Notes: generated by a model from the sequence alone, not told the origin. A DNA stretch of 64,000 bases from Streptomyces sp. HB132 (GCF_016909575.1 NZ_JAFBGA010000003.1:186001-250000); one strand, 5' to 3'; numbered from the stretch's first letter, positions 33,087 through 42,730 are shown. Made by a program: numbers and translations.

Positions 33087-35657
33087 TCAGTGGGCGTTGC
33101 GTACGGCGAGGGCGCGGCGGAGGTCGTCGAGCTGGTCGGTGAGTTTGCGGCGCAGGGCCGGGGTGATCGCCGGGTTGTCGAGGGCTTGGTCGCCGAGGCG
33201 GATGCTGTCGGGGTCGACGGCGTGGGCGGGGAAGGCGTAGCGCCCGGCGGCTTCGGCGATGGCGGGGCCGCGGCGTGCGGCGAGTGCGATGACGTCGGGG
33301 TAGTAGCGGGCGACGTAGGGGTGGAGGAGTTCGGCCTGTTCGGGTTGCCAGAAGCCTTGCGCGGTGGCGGTGAAGAGGTAGTTGGACAGGGTGTCGTCGG
33401 TGAACATGGCTTGCCAGGCGGCTTTTTTGGCTTCGGGGGTGGGGAGGGCGGCGCGGCAGCGGGCGGCGCCTTCCTGGCCGGTGGCGCTGGGGTCCTTGTC
33501 GAGTTCGTGGGTGATGGCCGTGTCGTCGGTGGCGCCGAGGACGGCGAGGCGGGTGAGGATGCGCCAGCGGAGTTCGGGGTCGAGTTCGGGTCCGCCGGGG
33601 ACGGTGCCTTCGCGGAGCCAGTCCTGGATGGCGTCGGGCTGGGTGGCGGCGTCGATGAAGTGGCGTACGGCGGTGAGGCGGAGGCCGGGGGCGGGGCTGT
33701 CGGGGCGGGTGCCGTCCTGGTGGGGTTCCCAGTCCTTGGGGGTGAGTCCTTCGGTGCGGCGAAGGAGGTCACGGCTGAGTGAGGTGAGGGTGGTCAGGGC
33801 GGTGGGCCGGTCCTGGGGCGGGAGGTAGCGGTCGGCGATGTGGGTGGCGGCGAAGCCGAGGACGCCTTGGACTAGGGCGAGGTCGGTTTCGTAGGGGAGG
33901 TGGGTGCGGGCGGCGGTGAGGTGGACGGTGGGGTGGAGTTCGCCGTCGCGGACCATGTCGCGGGCGGTGTTCCACAGGAGGGCGCGGGTGAGGGCGTCGG
34001 GGATGCCGGAGAGGTGGGTGAGGGCGGTGTTCCAGGAGTCGGGGTCGAGGCGGATCTTGGCGTAGGTGAGGTCGTTGTCGTTGGGGACGACGAGGTCGGG
34101 GCGTCGGCCGGGCTGGGTGGTGGGTGTGCCGTCCTGGGGGATGTCCAGGTCGAAGCGGCCGCGCAGGGTGAGGTGGTCGGCGCCGGTCTGGGTGTCGAGG
34201 CTGTGGTCGTAGGTGCCGACGGTGATGCGGTGGGGGCGGTTGCCGGCGTGGTCGATGGTGAGGTTCCAGCTGTTGCCGGTGTTCTCGACGTGAGCGGTGA
34301 GGGTGTCGATGCCGGTGGTGCGGAGCCAGGTGGCGGCCCAGGTGTGGACGTCGCGGTCGGTGGCGGTGGCGAGGTTGTCGATGAAGTCGGCGAGGGTGGC
34401 GTTGGCGAATTTGTGCCGGGCGAAGTGGGTGTTGATGCCGGCGAGGAAGTCCTTCTCGCCGAGCCAGGCGACGAGTTGGCGTAGTGCGGAGGCGCCCTTG
34501 GCGTAGGAGATGCCGTCGAAGTTGAGGAGTGCTGAGGCGGTGTCGGGGACGGCGTCGGGGTCGGGTGCGACGGGGTGGGTGGTGGAGCGCTGGTCGGCGT
34601 CGTAGCCCCAGCCCTTGCGGGAGACACCGAATTCGACCCAGGTGTCGGGGAATGGGGTCTCCCCTGCTCGGACGGAGGCTTCGGTGAGGGTCTGGTAGCC
34701 CATGTACTCGGCGAAGGACTCGTTGAGCCAGATGTCGTCCCACCAGGTGAGGGTGACGAGGTCGCCGAACCACATGTGGGCCATTTCGTGGGCGATGACC
34801 ACGGCGCGGGTCTGGCGTTCGGTGTCGGTGACGGCGGAGCGGTAGATGAATTCGTCGCGGAAGGTGACGAGTCCGGGGTTCTCCATGGCACCGGCGTTGA
34901 ATTCGGGGACGAATGCCTGGTCGTAGGAGTCGAAGGGGTAGGGCTCGTCGAATTTTTGGTGGTAGCGGTCGTAGCAGGCGCGGGTGATGTCGAGGATCTC
35001 GTCGGCGTCGGCGTCGAGGTGGGGGGCGAGGGAGCGGCGGCAGTGGATGCCGAAGGGGATGCCGGCGTGGTGGGTGGTGACGGAGTGCCAGGGGCCTGCG
35101 GCGACGGCGACGAGGTAGGTGGAGATGGGTGGTGTGGGGGCGATGGTCCAGCGGCCGTCGGTGGTCCGGGTGGTGGTGCCGTTGCCGAGGACGGTCCAGC
35201 CGGTGGGTGCGGTGACGGTGAGGTCGAACACGGACTTGAGGTCGGGCTGGTCGAAGGCGGCGAAGACGCGTTGGACGTCCTCCATGAAGAGCTGGGTGTA
35301 GACGTAGGTTTCGCCGTCGGCGGGGTCGGTGAAGCGGTGCATGCCTTCGCCGGTGCGGGAGTAGTGCATGGTGGCGTCGACGGTGAGTTCGTGGGTGCCT
35401 GGGGTGAGGTGGTCCAGGGGGTAGCGGTTGTCGTCGAGGCGTTCGGGGTCGAGGGGTTGTCCGTCGAGGCTGAGTGAGCGCAGGGTTTCCGGCTTGATCT
35501 CGACGAAGGTGTCTCCGGCCGTGTGGGCGGTGAACCGGATGGCGGTCCTGGAGTCGAAGGTCTCGTCGCCCGTGGTGAGGTCGAGGTCGACCGTGTAGCG
35601 GTGTACGTCGAGGAGCTGGGCGCGGGTCTGCGCTTCGTTGCGCGTCAGTACGGACAT
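33087..35657 (-). CDS. pepN: aminopeptidase N (M1 family)
   Basis: An 856-residue cytoplasmic M1 zinc aminopeptidase, matching the known length of streptomycete PepN (about 857). The substrate-anchoring GAMENPGLVTF block precedes the zinc site HEMAHMWFGD (about 289-298) and the third ligand Glu in WLNESFAEYMG. A Tyr for transition-state stabilisation is likely further on. The ERAP1-like C-terminal helical domain covers about 500-850. I chose ATG 35657 (MSVLTRNEAQ); ATG 35666 is nine bases upstream. It removes N-terminal residues from peptides in general protein turnover. It ends before a 13-bp terminator hairpin, separate from desAB. Confidence 0.95.
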   Translation of the reverse strand: MSVLTRNEAQTRAQLLDVHRYTVDLDLTTGDETFDSRTAIRFTAHTAGDTFVEIKPETLRSLSLDGQPLDPERLDDNRYPLDHLTPGTHELTVDATMHYSRTGEGMHRFTDPADGETYVYTQLFMEDVQRVFAAFDQPDLKSVFDLTVTAPTGWTVLGNGTTTRTTDGRWTIAPTPPISTYLVAVAAGPWHSVTTHHAGIPFGIHCRRSLAPHLDADADEILDITRACYDRYHQKFDEPYPFDSYDQAFVPEFNAGAMENPGLVTFRDEFIYRSAVTDTERQTRAVVIAHEMAHMWFGDLVTLTWWDDIWLNESFAEYMGYQTLTEASVRAGETPFPDTWVEFGVSRKGWGYDADQRSTTHPVAPDPDAVPDTASALLNFDGISYAKGASALRQLVAWLGEKDFLAGINTHFARHKFANATLADFIDNLATATDRDVHTWAATWLRTTGIDTLTAHVENTGNSWNLTIDHAGNRPHRITVGTYDHSLDTQTGADHLTLRGRFDLDIPQDGTPTTQPGRRPDLVVPNDNDLTYAKIRLDPDSWNTALTHLSGIPDALTRALLWNTARDMVRDGELHPTVHLTAARTHLPYETDLALVQGVLGFAATHIADRYLPPQDRPTALTTLTSLSRDLLRRTEGLTPKDWEPHQDGTRPDSPAPGLRLTAVRHFIDAATQPDAIQDWLREGTVPGGPELDPELRWRILTRLAVLGATDDTAITHELDKDPSATGQEGAARCRAALPTPEAKKAAWQAMFTDDTLSNYLFTATAQGFWQPEQAELLHPYVARYYPDVIALAARRGPAIAEAAGRYAFPAHAVDPDSIRLGDQALDNPAITPALRRKLTDQLDDLRRALAVRNAH

Positions 35658-36011
35658 GGCGCCCATGCTGCCGTACGGGTAGGGGCTGTGCAGCGGCGTT
35701 CTCGCAGGGCTGACGGCCGGGGGGTGGGGTGTTCCGCTCGCCGGGTGTCAGCGCTCCCGTGCGGGGCCGGGGGTGCGTGGGAGGGCGTCGGCGCTCTCGC
35801 GGGGGGCCGGGTGCGCGGGGCCTGGATGGGTCGCGGGCCGGCGCGAGCGGGTCGGGCGCGCGTCGGGGACGGGCGGGTCGCGTCGCGCGGGCGGCATCGC
35901 TCGGGTGGGTGTGGCCTGCGGGGCCGGTGGGCGCCGGGCCGGTGCGGTCCGCTGATCCCGCGCGGGGCGCGGGCCGGGCCGCCGCGCCGGGGCCGACACG
36001 GCGGCGGTGGG
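35658..36011. other. gene-free, very GC-rich intergenic region
   Basis: These 354 bases lie between pepN and the chorismate mutase gene, both on the minus strand. Only low-complexity frames are open. The pepN promoter must be here, but I cannot identify its boxes with confidence. Confidence 0.4.
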
Positions 36012-36335
36012 TCAGGCGTCGGGGCCGGCGGTTTCCTCGGCGATGCGCTCGTGGTGGCGGATGACCTCGGCCACGATGAAGTTCAGCAGCTTCTCGGCGA
36101 AGGCGGGGTCCAGCCTGGCGCTCTCGGCGAGCTGGCGGAGCCGGGTGATCTGGCGGGCCTCGCGGGCCGGGTCGGCGGGCGGCAGGTGGTGTTCGGCCTT
36201 GAGGTGGCCGACCTGCTGGGTGGCCTTGAAGCGCTCGGCGAGCATGTGGACGACTGCGGCATCGATGTTGTCGATGCTCTCGCGGAGCCGGTTCAGTTCG
36301 GCGGTGACGTACGCGTCGGTGTTGCTCGTGGTCAT
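36012..36335 (-). CDS. chorismate mutase (AroQ type)
   Basis: A 107-residue all-helical AroQ chorismate mutase, converting chorismate to prephenate for phenylalanine and tyrosine synthesis. The N-terminal helix LNRLRESIDNIDAAVVHMLAERF (about 14-36) carries the catalytic Arg, then the second helix has QVGHLKAEHHLPPADPARE with the catalytic Lys, and FAEKLLNFIVAEVIRHHE closes the fold. I chose ATG 36335 (MTTSNTDAYV); a GTG 21 bases upstream is possible. No export signal is visible, so it is cytoplasmic. No shikimate genes are adjacent. Confidence 0.9.
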   Translation of the reverse strand: MTTSNTDAYVTAELNRLRESIDNIDAAVVHMLAERFKATQQVGHLKAEHHLPPADPAREARQITRLRQLAESARLDPAFAEKLLNFIVAEVIRHHERIAEETAGPDA

Positions 36336-36459
36336 GGTCAGCGAGCTTAGACGCACCGGTCGCGGGGTGGGCGACGGCGGGGTGGGGCCGGTGGGCGGAC
36401 GTGGGTCCGGGGACGCCCGTCAGGAGGGCGCCCCCGGGTGGGTGGCGGGGTGGGCCGGG

Positions 36460-37374
<915 letters not shown>

Positions 37375-37490
37375 TCACCGCTGTCACAAGTCAGGGTTTC
37401 CGGCCAAGATCACCTCCCGGTGAACGGCCGGATTCACTCCGACCGGCCTAGAGTGAGGGTCCGTTGAGCGCCATTGATGGGGGTTCGGAC

Positions 37491-38402
37491 GTGAGTGACG
37501 GCAGTAACGGCAGCGGCGGCGGTCCGGTCGTCCATGGCTTCCCGCATCTCGACGCGGTCCGGTCCGCGATCACCTCGCTCTACCGGCGTATCTCCCCCGA
37601 CGGTGTGCACGCCTACGCCACGAGCCTCGCCCCGGCCGACGCCGCCTTCTCCGACGTGGACGACCTGTATCTCGGCGCCCAGCGGGTGGCCGGCGCCCTG
37701 GTCCGGCACCTGCGGCTGCCGCAGGCGCGTATCGTCGTGGGCTTCCGGCGGATGGAGCACGCCGCGAGCGTCGAACTCACCGCTGGACCCGAGTACTTCA
37801 TCGAGCTGAACGACCGTTTCCGCACGCACCGCAGGGACATCGGGGCCGCGCTGGCGCACGAGATCACCCATGTGCTGCTGCACCGGCTGGGACTGGAGCT
37901 TCCCGGCACCCGCGACAACGAGATCCTCACGGACACGGTGACCGCCTACCTCGGCGCGGGCTGGCTGCTGCTGGACGCCTTCCGCCAGGACGCGGTCTCC
38001 AGCCAGAAGCTCGGCTATCTCACACCCGAGGAGTTCGGCTACGTGCTCGCCAAGCGTGCGCTGGCCTTCGGGGAGGACCCGTCCGTGTGGTTCACCAGCC
38101 CCCAGGCGTACACGGCGTACACCAAGGGCCGCGCCGAGGCCCTGCGCGACCTGCAGCGGCCACCGCTGAAGGCCGCGGGGTGGGCGGGCAGGCGCCGTTA
38201 CGCCAAGGACCGCCGGTACGCCGGGGACCACTTGGGCAGCAGTGCCGGCCCGTCCGTTCCGTACGCCTTCGAGGGGGCCGCGGACGCGCTGCGGGTCTCC
38301 TTCGCCTGCCCCACCTGCCACCAGCGCGTCCGGGTCCCGGTCCGTGGCCGGACGCGCGCCCGGTGCGGGCTGTGCCGCACGGTCCTGGAGTGCGACACCT
38401 GA
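37491..38402 (+). CDS. putative zinc metallopeptidase with C-terminal zinc ribbon, function unknown
   Basis: A 303-residue protein with a metalloprotease-like helix HEITHVLLHRLG (HExxH, about 124-128) followed by TDTVTAYLGAGWLLLDA, a possible third-ligand region. The C-terminus is a zinc-ribbon-like element with two CxxC pairs (CPTCHQRVRVPVRGRTRA, then CGLC), at about residues 275-300. It has no signal peptide, so it should act in the cytoplasm. I chose GTG 37491 because GGGGG lies 8 bases upstream; TTG 37464 is in frame but weaker. It is divergent from sprT. Proteolytic activity is inference from the HExxH motif only. Confidence 0.75.
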   Translation: MSDGSNGSGGGPVVHGFPHLDAVRSAITSLYRRISPDGVHAYATSLAPADAAFSDVDDLYLGAQRVAGALVRHLRLPQARIVVGFRRMEHAASVELTAGPEYFIELNDRFRTHRRDIGAALAHEITHVLLHRLGLELPGTRDNEILTDTVTAYLGAGWLLLDAFRQDAVSSQKLGYLTPEEFGYVLAKRALAFGEDPSVWFTSPQAYTAYTKGRAEALRDLQRPPLKAAGWAGRRRYAKDRRYAGDHLGSSAGPSVPYAFEGAADALRVSFACPTCHQRVRVPVRGRTRARCGLCRTVLECDT

Positions 38403-38619
38403 GGATCGTCCCTGCCCGGGGCGGCCCCAGGGCGGTGGGACTCCGGTAGGGCGGCACGGTGCCGGCAACGGGGTGGAATGGCGACGGGCAGCGCGAAGTC
38501 GATGCCTGGTCCGGGGTCCAGCGTGCTTGGGCCGCAGGGCCGCGCCGAAGGGAACTGACATGACGTCACTCCCGCGCCCCCGAAGACCTCGTTCCTGTTC
38601 CGGTCCTTAGGGTCGGTGT

Positions 38620-39711
38620 ATGACAAATGGTCCGGTCGCCGGTGCGAGCAGCCTCTTCGAGGCGTTGTACGGCGATGAGAACGCCGTCGTACGGGCGCTT
38701 CGTGCGGGCGCCTCCGCCGAGTCGGCCGACGAGGAGGGGACGACCGCGTTGTATCTGGCGTCCGTGCAGGACCTGCCCAACGCGGTCCGGCTGCTCCTGG
38801 CCGCCGGCGCGGACCCGAACCGCGCGAGTGGCCCGGGGGCGGGCGATCTTCCGCTGTGCGGGGCGGCGTGCGGCGGCCACGTGGAGGCCGTCGAGGCGCT
38901 TCTGTCCGCCGGGGCCGAGCCCGATCTGAGCGAGGAGTTCGGCTTCACGGCGCTGCGCTGGGCGGCGGGCCTCGGCCACGCGCGGGTCGCGGAGGCCCTG
39001 CTCGCCCATGGTGCGGATCCGGATCTGACGGGCCCGCGGGGTGAGGTACCGCTGGTGGTCGCGGCCCGGAGGGGGTCGGTGCACACGGTGCGGGCCCTGC
39101 TCCGGCACGGCGCCCGCGACCTCTCCCCCGCGCTGGAGGAAGCCAGGCGCATGCTCACACTGGACGCGGAGCAGGAGTTGCGCGCGTCACTGCGTCGCTC
39201 GTACGGGGACGAGGGGCACGGGAGTCAGGTGCACCGCGACCCGGTGGACGGCGGGGTGACGGTCACGGTCGAACTGCTGCGGGACGGTCAGCCGTTCGCG
39301 TCCCAGGACCTGCAGACGGGGCACGGGGCGATCGCCACGCTCCTGGAGAACGAACTGGGCCTGCGGGCCCCGTTCGAGGAGCTGGCCGTCCGGGCGCTGC
39401 GGGGCGGTGACCCGGGGCTGGACAACTGGCTGGTGGCGGTGGGGACGCTGTGGCTGCGGGGCGACGAGGAGACGTTCCAGGCGGCGGCCGCCTGGACGGC
39501 GGGTGAGGATCCGCTGAGGCAGGCGTTCGGCGTGGACGTCCTGGCGCGGCTCGGCTTCCGTACCGGCGGCAGACCGTTCGCCGAACGGGCGATTCCGCTG
39601 CTGCGGGAGCTGACCCGGTCCGCGGCCCCGGCGCCGGCCGACGCGGCGGCCCGGGCGCTCGCCCAGTACGAGAGGGACGGGACGGACGGCGGGAGCCCTG
39701 GCGTGGACTGA
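38620..39711 (+). CDS. ankyrin repeat protein
   Basis: A 363-residue soluble protein. The N-terminal half (about 10-170) consists of four or five ankyrin repeats with the usual core: GTTALYLASVQDLPNAVRLL, LPLCGAACGGHVEAVEALLS, FTALRWAAGLGHARVAEALL and VPLVVAARRGSVHTVRALLR. The C-terminal half (about 175-355) is a helical domain I do not recognise, perhaps HEAT-like, with FGVDVLARLGFRTGGRPFAERAIPLL. Ankyrin repeats bind other proteins; the partner is unknown. The ATG at 38620 lacks a strong ribosome binding site. It is convergent with the sigma-factor gene. Confidence 0.85.
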   Translation: MTNGPVAGASSLFEALYGDENAVVRALRAGASAESADEEGTTALYLASVQDLPNAVRLLLAAGADPNRASGPGAGDLPLCGAACGGHVEAVEALLSAGAEPDLSEEFGFTALRWAAGLGHARVAEALLAHGADPDLTGPRGEVPLVVAARRGSVHTVRALLRHGARDLSPALEEARRMLTLDAEQELRASLRRSYGDEGHGSQVHRDPVDGGVTVTVELLRDGQPFASQDLQTGHGAIATLLENELGLRAPFEELAVRALRGGDPGLDNWLVAVGTLWLRGDEETFQAAAAWTAGEDPLRQAFGVDVLARLGFRTGGRPFAERAIPLLRELTRSAAPAPADAAARALAQYERDGTDGGSPGVD

Positions 39712-39795
39712 GCACGATGGGCGGTCCTCGACGGCGCCGTGCTCGCTGCGGCCTGGTCATCGTGGGGTGCGGCAGCCCCGTGCCGTTCGGCCCGG

Positions 39796-41055
39796 TCAGG
39801 TGGGGCGGGCGGCCTCGTCGAGCAGGTAGCGGCGTTCGACCTGGTTGTCGGTCAGGGCAGCGGCCTCGCGGTACAGCGCCGTCGCGCCGGCCGCGTCACC
39901 TGTCATCTGCAGCAGGTGGGCACGCACCGCGCGTTCCCGCTGCCGGGTGAGAGGGTCCTGGTCCAGTCCGTGGCGCCGGTTGAGGTCGTCGAGCAGCGCC
40001 ATCCCCCGGGCCGGCCCGTATGCCTGGGCGACCGCGACCACCCGGCTCAGCCGCACCGGAGCGGTCGGGGTGAGCCGTTCGAACCACAGGTACAGCATCG
40101 CGATCTGCGGCCAGTCCGTCCGCTCCGGCGTGACGGCCGCCGCGTGCAGGGCCGCGATCGCCGCCTGCAGTTGGTACGGGCCCGTCGCCCGCCGGCTCCA
40201 GACGCCGTCGATCAGCTGGGTGCCCTCGCGGATCAGATCGCGGTTCCAGCGCGTACGGTCCTGCTCCTCCAGGGGGACCAGCCCGCCGTCGTCGCCGATG
40301 CGGGCCGCGCGCCGCGACTCGGTGAGCAGCATCAGTGCCAGCAGGCCGGTCACCTCGGCGTCGTCCGGCACCGTGTCGCCGAGCATGCGGGTCAGCCGGA
40401 TCGCCTCGCGGGTCAGGTCGACGCGGGAGAGTTCGTCGCCGGCGGACGCGGTGTAGCCCTCGTTGAAGATCAAGTAGAGCACCCGCATGACAGCGGCCAT
40501 GCGGGTGTGCCGCTCGGCCGCGGTCGGGGCGGTGAAGCGGACGCCGTCCCTGGCCAACTGCTGTTTGGCGCGGCTGATCCGCGTCCCCAAGGTGGTCTCG
40601 GTCGTTCCGTGGGCGTGTGCGATCTCGGCGGTCGTGAGACCGCCGACCGCGCGCAGGGTGAGCGCCACCTGGGAGGCGGGGCTCAGCGCCGGGTGGCAGC
40701 AGAGCAGCAGCAGGGTGAGGCCGTCATCGGTCTCCTGGGCAGGACCTCCCCGGCGGTCCTGCTCCTGCATGGCCAGTTCGGCCATGCCGACTTCCTGCTC
40801 GCGGCGGCGACGTGCCTGTTCGGAGCGGAGCAGGTCGACCATCCGCCGGTAGCCGACCCGGATCAGCCAGCTGCGCGGGTTCTCGGGCACGCCGTCGGCC
40901 GGCCACGTCCGGCCGGCCGCCAGCAGTGCCTCCTGTACCGCGTCCTCCGCGATGTCGAAGCGGCCGAAGCGTCGTACCAACGCGCCGAGCACCTGCGGCG
41001 CTTCGGTGCGGAGCAGGGGTTCGACGTCCGTGGCCGTTCCCGGTCCGTCGTTCAT
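39796..41055 (-). CDS. ECF42-type RNA polymerase sigma factor with C-terminal extension
   Basis: A 419-residue sigma factor of the ECF42 group. Sigma2 covers about 12-85 (DIAEDAVQEALLAAGRTWP, RSWLIRVGYRRMVDLLR) and sigma4 about 105-170 (ALTLRAVGGLTTAEIAHAHG, TTETTLGTRISRAKQQL). A helical, TPR-like C-terminal domain of about 230 residues follows, with LYLIFNEGYTASAGDELSRVDL, the hallmark of ECF42. This group has no anti-sigma factor and is encoded with a DGPF protein, as here (41105-41476, 49 bases upstream in the same operon). The extension replaces the anti-sigma as control element in the family. Its predicted promoters precede 42156 and 42305. Confidence 0.92.
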   Translation of the reverse strand: MNDGPGTATDVEPLLRTEAPQVLGALVRRFGRFDIAEDAVQEALLAAGRTWPADGVPENPRSWLIRVGYRRMVDLLRSEQARRRREQEVGMAELAMQEQDRRGGPAQETDDGLTLLLLCCHPALSPASQVALTLRAVGGLTTAEIAHAHGTTETTLGTRISRAKQQLARDGVRFTAPTAAERHTRMAAVMRVLYLIFNEGYTASAGDELSRVDLTREAIRLTRMLGDTVPDDAEVTGLLALMLLTESRRAARIGDDGGLVPLEEQDRTRWNRDLIREGTQLIDGVWSRRATGPYQLQAAIAALHAAAVTPERTDWPQIAMLYLWFERLTPTAPVRLSRVVAVAQAYGPARGMALLDDLNRRHGLDQDPLTRQRERAVRAHLLQMTGDAAGATALYREAAALTDNQVERRYLLDEAARPT

Positions 41056-41104
41056 CGGCCGGTGTGGCGCGCTGTTCGCGCCGGGCCCCGTGGAGGACGG
41101 CCGG

Positions 41105-41476
41105 TCATGCCGTGAAGTCCTCTCCCATGATCGGCCGGACCTCGATCGGCTCGCCCAGCACCTCCACGATCCGCGAGGCGATCTCCATGGCCCGTTCCCG
41201 GCCGGCCACGTCGATGACGGCGAAGCTGGCCAGGACCTCCTTGAGTTCGGCGAACGGCCCGTCGGTCAGCGTCACGCCGTCCGTCGTCCGCTTCACCGTG
41301 GTGCTGACCGCCGGGTGGCCCAGGCCCTCGGTGCCGACGAGCTCTCCGGTTTCGAGCAGTTCCTTCTCGAGTCTCTGGTACGCGGCGAAGGCGGCCAGCG
41401 CCTCCTCCGTCGGGGTATCGGCGGTCGCGGCGTCCCAGGCTGCGGCTGACGTGTATCCGAGCAGCAGGTACTTCAC
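41105..41476 (-). CDS. DGPF (YCII-related) family protein
   Basis: A 123-residue ferredoxin-like-fold protein of the YCII/DGPF family. It starts VKYLLLGYTSAAAW and carries the name-giving motif TDGPFAELKEVLASFAVIDV (about 71-90), followed by the helix REKAMEIA-like (reads RERAMEIASRIVEVLG) and VRPIMGED. Such genes are the constant neighbours of ECF42 sigma factors; whether the protein senses a signal or is an enzyme is unclear. The GTG at 41476 has a strong AGGGG site. It lies 32 bases after the DUF998 gene and 49 bases before the sigma gene, so the three form one operon. Confidence 0.92.
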   Translation of the reverse strand: MKYLLLGYTSAAAWDAATADTPTEEALAAFAAYQRLEKELLETGELVGTEGLGHPAVSTTVKRTTDGVTLTDGPFAELKEVLASFAVIDVAGRERAMEIASRIVEVLGEPIEVRPIMGEDFTA

Positions 41477-41508
41477 GGGTCCCCTCCGGTGTGCTTGGCG
41501 ATGATAGG

Positions 41509-42156
41509 TCAGCGCGCGCGGCGCAGGGAGAGAGCGAGGGTGGTCGTCCAGGCGAAGGCGACCAGACCGTTCACGGCGACCTGGACGCTCATGTGGTCGG
41601 GAGAGATGGGCAGTACCAGCACGAGCGCGGTGGCGCCACTGAGTACGGCCGGGAGGACGGCTCGGTGCCGTACGCACCGCACGGTGAGCACGACCGCGGC
41701 GACGGCCAGGGCGCTGTAGGCGGCGACGGCCGAGGCGGAGTGCGCGACGCTGTGCCAGGACATCCGGGCGATGGGCCGGTCCGGCGTACCGACCGGGAAG
41801 CCGTTCTCCGGGTCCATGGGGAACAGGCCGGAGGCGATCAGGCCGAGGCCGAAGGCGCCGACGAGGATCGGCAGCGCTCGCCGTCCGCGCCCCTCGGTGA
41901 GGGTGCGTCTGATGCCGACGGCCAGGGCGAGGGTGCCGAGGCCCGCGAGGACGAAGGTCGAGATCTGGATCCAGCCGGCACCGCCGGTGGCGAGCTGACT
42001 GATCGGGTGCCTGGTGATGTCGAAGCCCTCGCGGGTGGCCATCTGGATGGTGGCCGAAGCGAAGAACACCGGTCCGGCGAGCGCTCCGGCGATCAGCATG
42101 CGATCCGAGCGCCGGACGACGTCGGCGGTGGCGGTGGCGGTGGCGGTGGATGCCAT
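41509..42156 (-). CDS. DUF998 family membrane protein
   Basis: A 215-residue integral membrane protein of the DUF998 family with six predicted helices (about 18-38, 55-77, 90-110, 130-150, 160-180, 188-208). The loop GFDITRHPISQLATGGAGWIQ (about 43-63) and DPENGFPVGTPD are typical of the family. The N-terminus is an Ala/Thr dipeptide repeat encoded by a ggcggt run. The ATG at 42156 has AGGGAGGA in front. It is the first gene of the DUF998-DGPF-ECF42 operon and is preceded by a TGTCGA-type promoter, so it is a likely target of that sigma factor. The function is unknown. Confidence 0.88.
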   Translation of the reverse strand: MASTATATATADVVRRSDRMLIAGALAGPVFFASATIQMATREGFDITRHPISQLATGGAGWIQISTFVLAGLGTLALAVGIRRTLTEGRGRRALPILVGAFGLGLIASGLFPMDPENGFPVGTPDRPIARMSWHSVAHSASAVAAYSALAVAAVVLTVRCVRHRAVLPAVLSGATALVLVLPISPDHMSVQVAVNGLVAFAWTTTLALSLRRAR

Positions 42157-42185
42157 GACTTCCTCCCTGGTGGTCTGCCCGCTAC

Positions 42186-42212
42186 CTCGTGGCCGGCTCC
42201 GGGATCTCGACA
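42186..42212 (-). promoter_or_regulatory. ECF42-type promoter of the DUF998-DGPF-sigma operon
   Basis: On the minus strand, TGTCGA (42212-42207), a 17-base spacer and CGAG (42189-42186). The -35 TGTCGA and a CGA-type -10 are the reported motif of ECF42 sigma factors. It lies 30 bases before the DUF998 start, so the sigma gene at the end of the operon would be autoregulated. Confidence 0.75.
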
Positions 42213-42246
42213 CCTCCGCGACGTGATCCACATCACATGGGGAGGG

Positions 42247-42273
42247 TGTCGAGAACGGGCCGTCGGCTTCGAG
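42247..42273 (+). promoter_or_regulatory. ECF42-type promoter of the small lipocalin-like gene
   Basis: TGTCGA (42247-42252), a 17-base spacer and CGAG (42270-42273), the mirror image of the promoter at 42186-42212. Its start site would lie about 25 bases before the ATG at 42305. Both copies lie within a larger inverted repeat (tctcgacacc...ggtgtcgaga). Confidence 0.75.
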
Positions 42274-42304
42274 GTGTCCGCGAGAACCCACCAAGGAGGA
42301 CGAG

Positions 42305-42730
42305 ATGGCTGAGACCCGAGAACCCAGCACCGAACTGAAGGCCCTGGACCGCCTGGTCGGCACCTGGGCGGTGACCGGCGGCGCCGAGGGAACCGTGCGG
42401 TACGAGTGGATGCCCGGCCGGTTCTTCCTGAGCCAGCACGTCGCACTGACCCAGTTCGGCGAGTCGGTCAGCGGCCTGGAGCTGATCGGGAACCTTCGCC
42501 CGTTCGGCGAGCCGACGGGCGCGGACGTGGTGTCGCGGTTCTACGACTCGAACGGAAACACCTTCGACTACGTCTACGAACTGGACGGAGACAAGCTCAC
42601 CATCTGGGCCGGGGCGAAGGGCGGTCCGGCCTACTACGAAGGCACCTTCGGCGCCGACGGCGACACGGTGACCGGCGACTGGGTCTACCCCGGCGGGGGC
42701 GGATACGCGTCGACCATGACCAGGACCTGA
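42305..42730 (+). CDS. small beta-barrel protein (DUF1579/lipocalin-like), ECF42 target
   Basis: A 141-residue soluble protein, mostly beta-strand, with DRLVGTWAVTGGAEGTVRYEWM near the N-terminus, FFLSQHVALT, YDSNGNTFDYVYELDGDKL and DTVTGDWVYPGGGGY. This pattern of short strands with Asp/Gly turns resembles DUF1579 or lipocalin-like proteins, which bind small hydrophobic molecules; I cannot name a ligand. The ATG at 42305 has an ideal AAGGAGGACG site. Its promoter matches that of the divergent DUF998-DGPF-ECF42 operon, so the gene is probably in the same regulon. It is convergent with the helicase gene. Confidence 0.82.
   Translation: MAETREPSTELKALDRLVGTWAVTGGAEGTVRYEWMPGRFFLSQHVALTQFGESVSGLELIGNLRPFGEPTGADVVSRFYDSNGNTFDYVYELDGDKLTIWAGAKGGPAYYEGTFGADGDTVTGDWVYPGGGGYASTMTRT

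Noticed and set aside
39710..39744. Hairpin between the ankyrin and sigma-factor genes
   Set aside because: The stem is only 7 bp with a 21-base loop, not convincing against the GC background.
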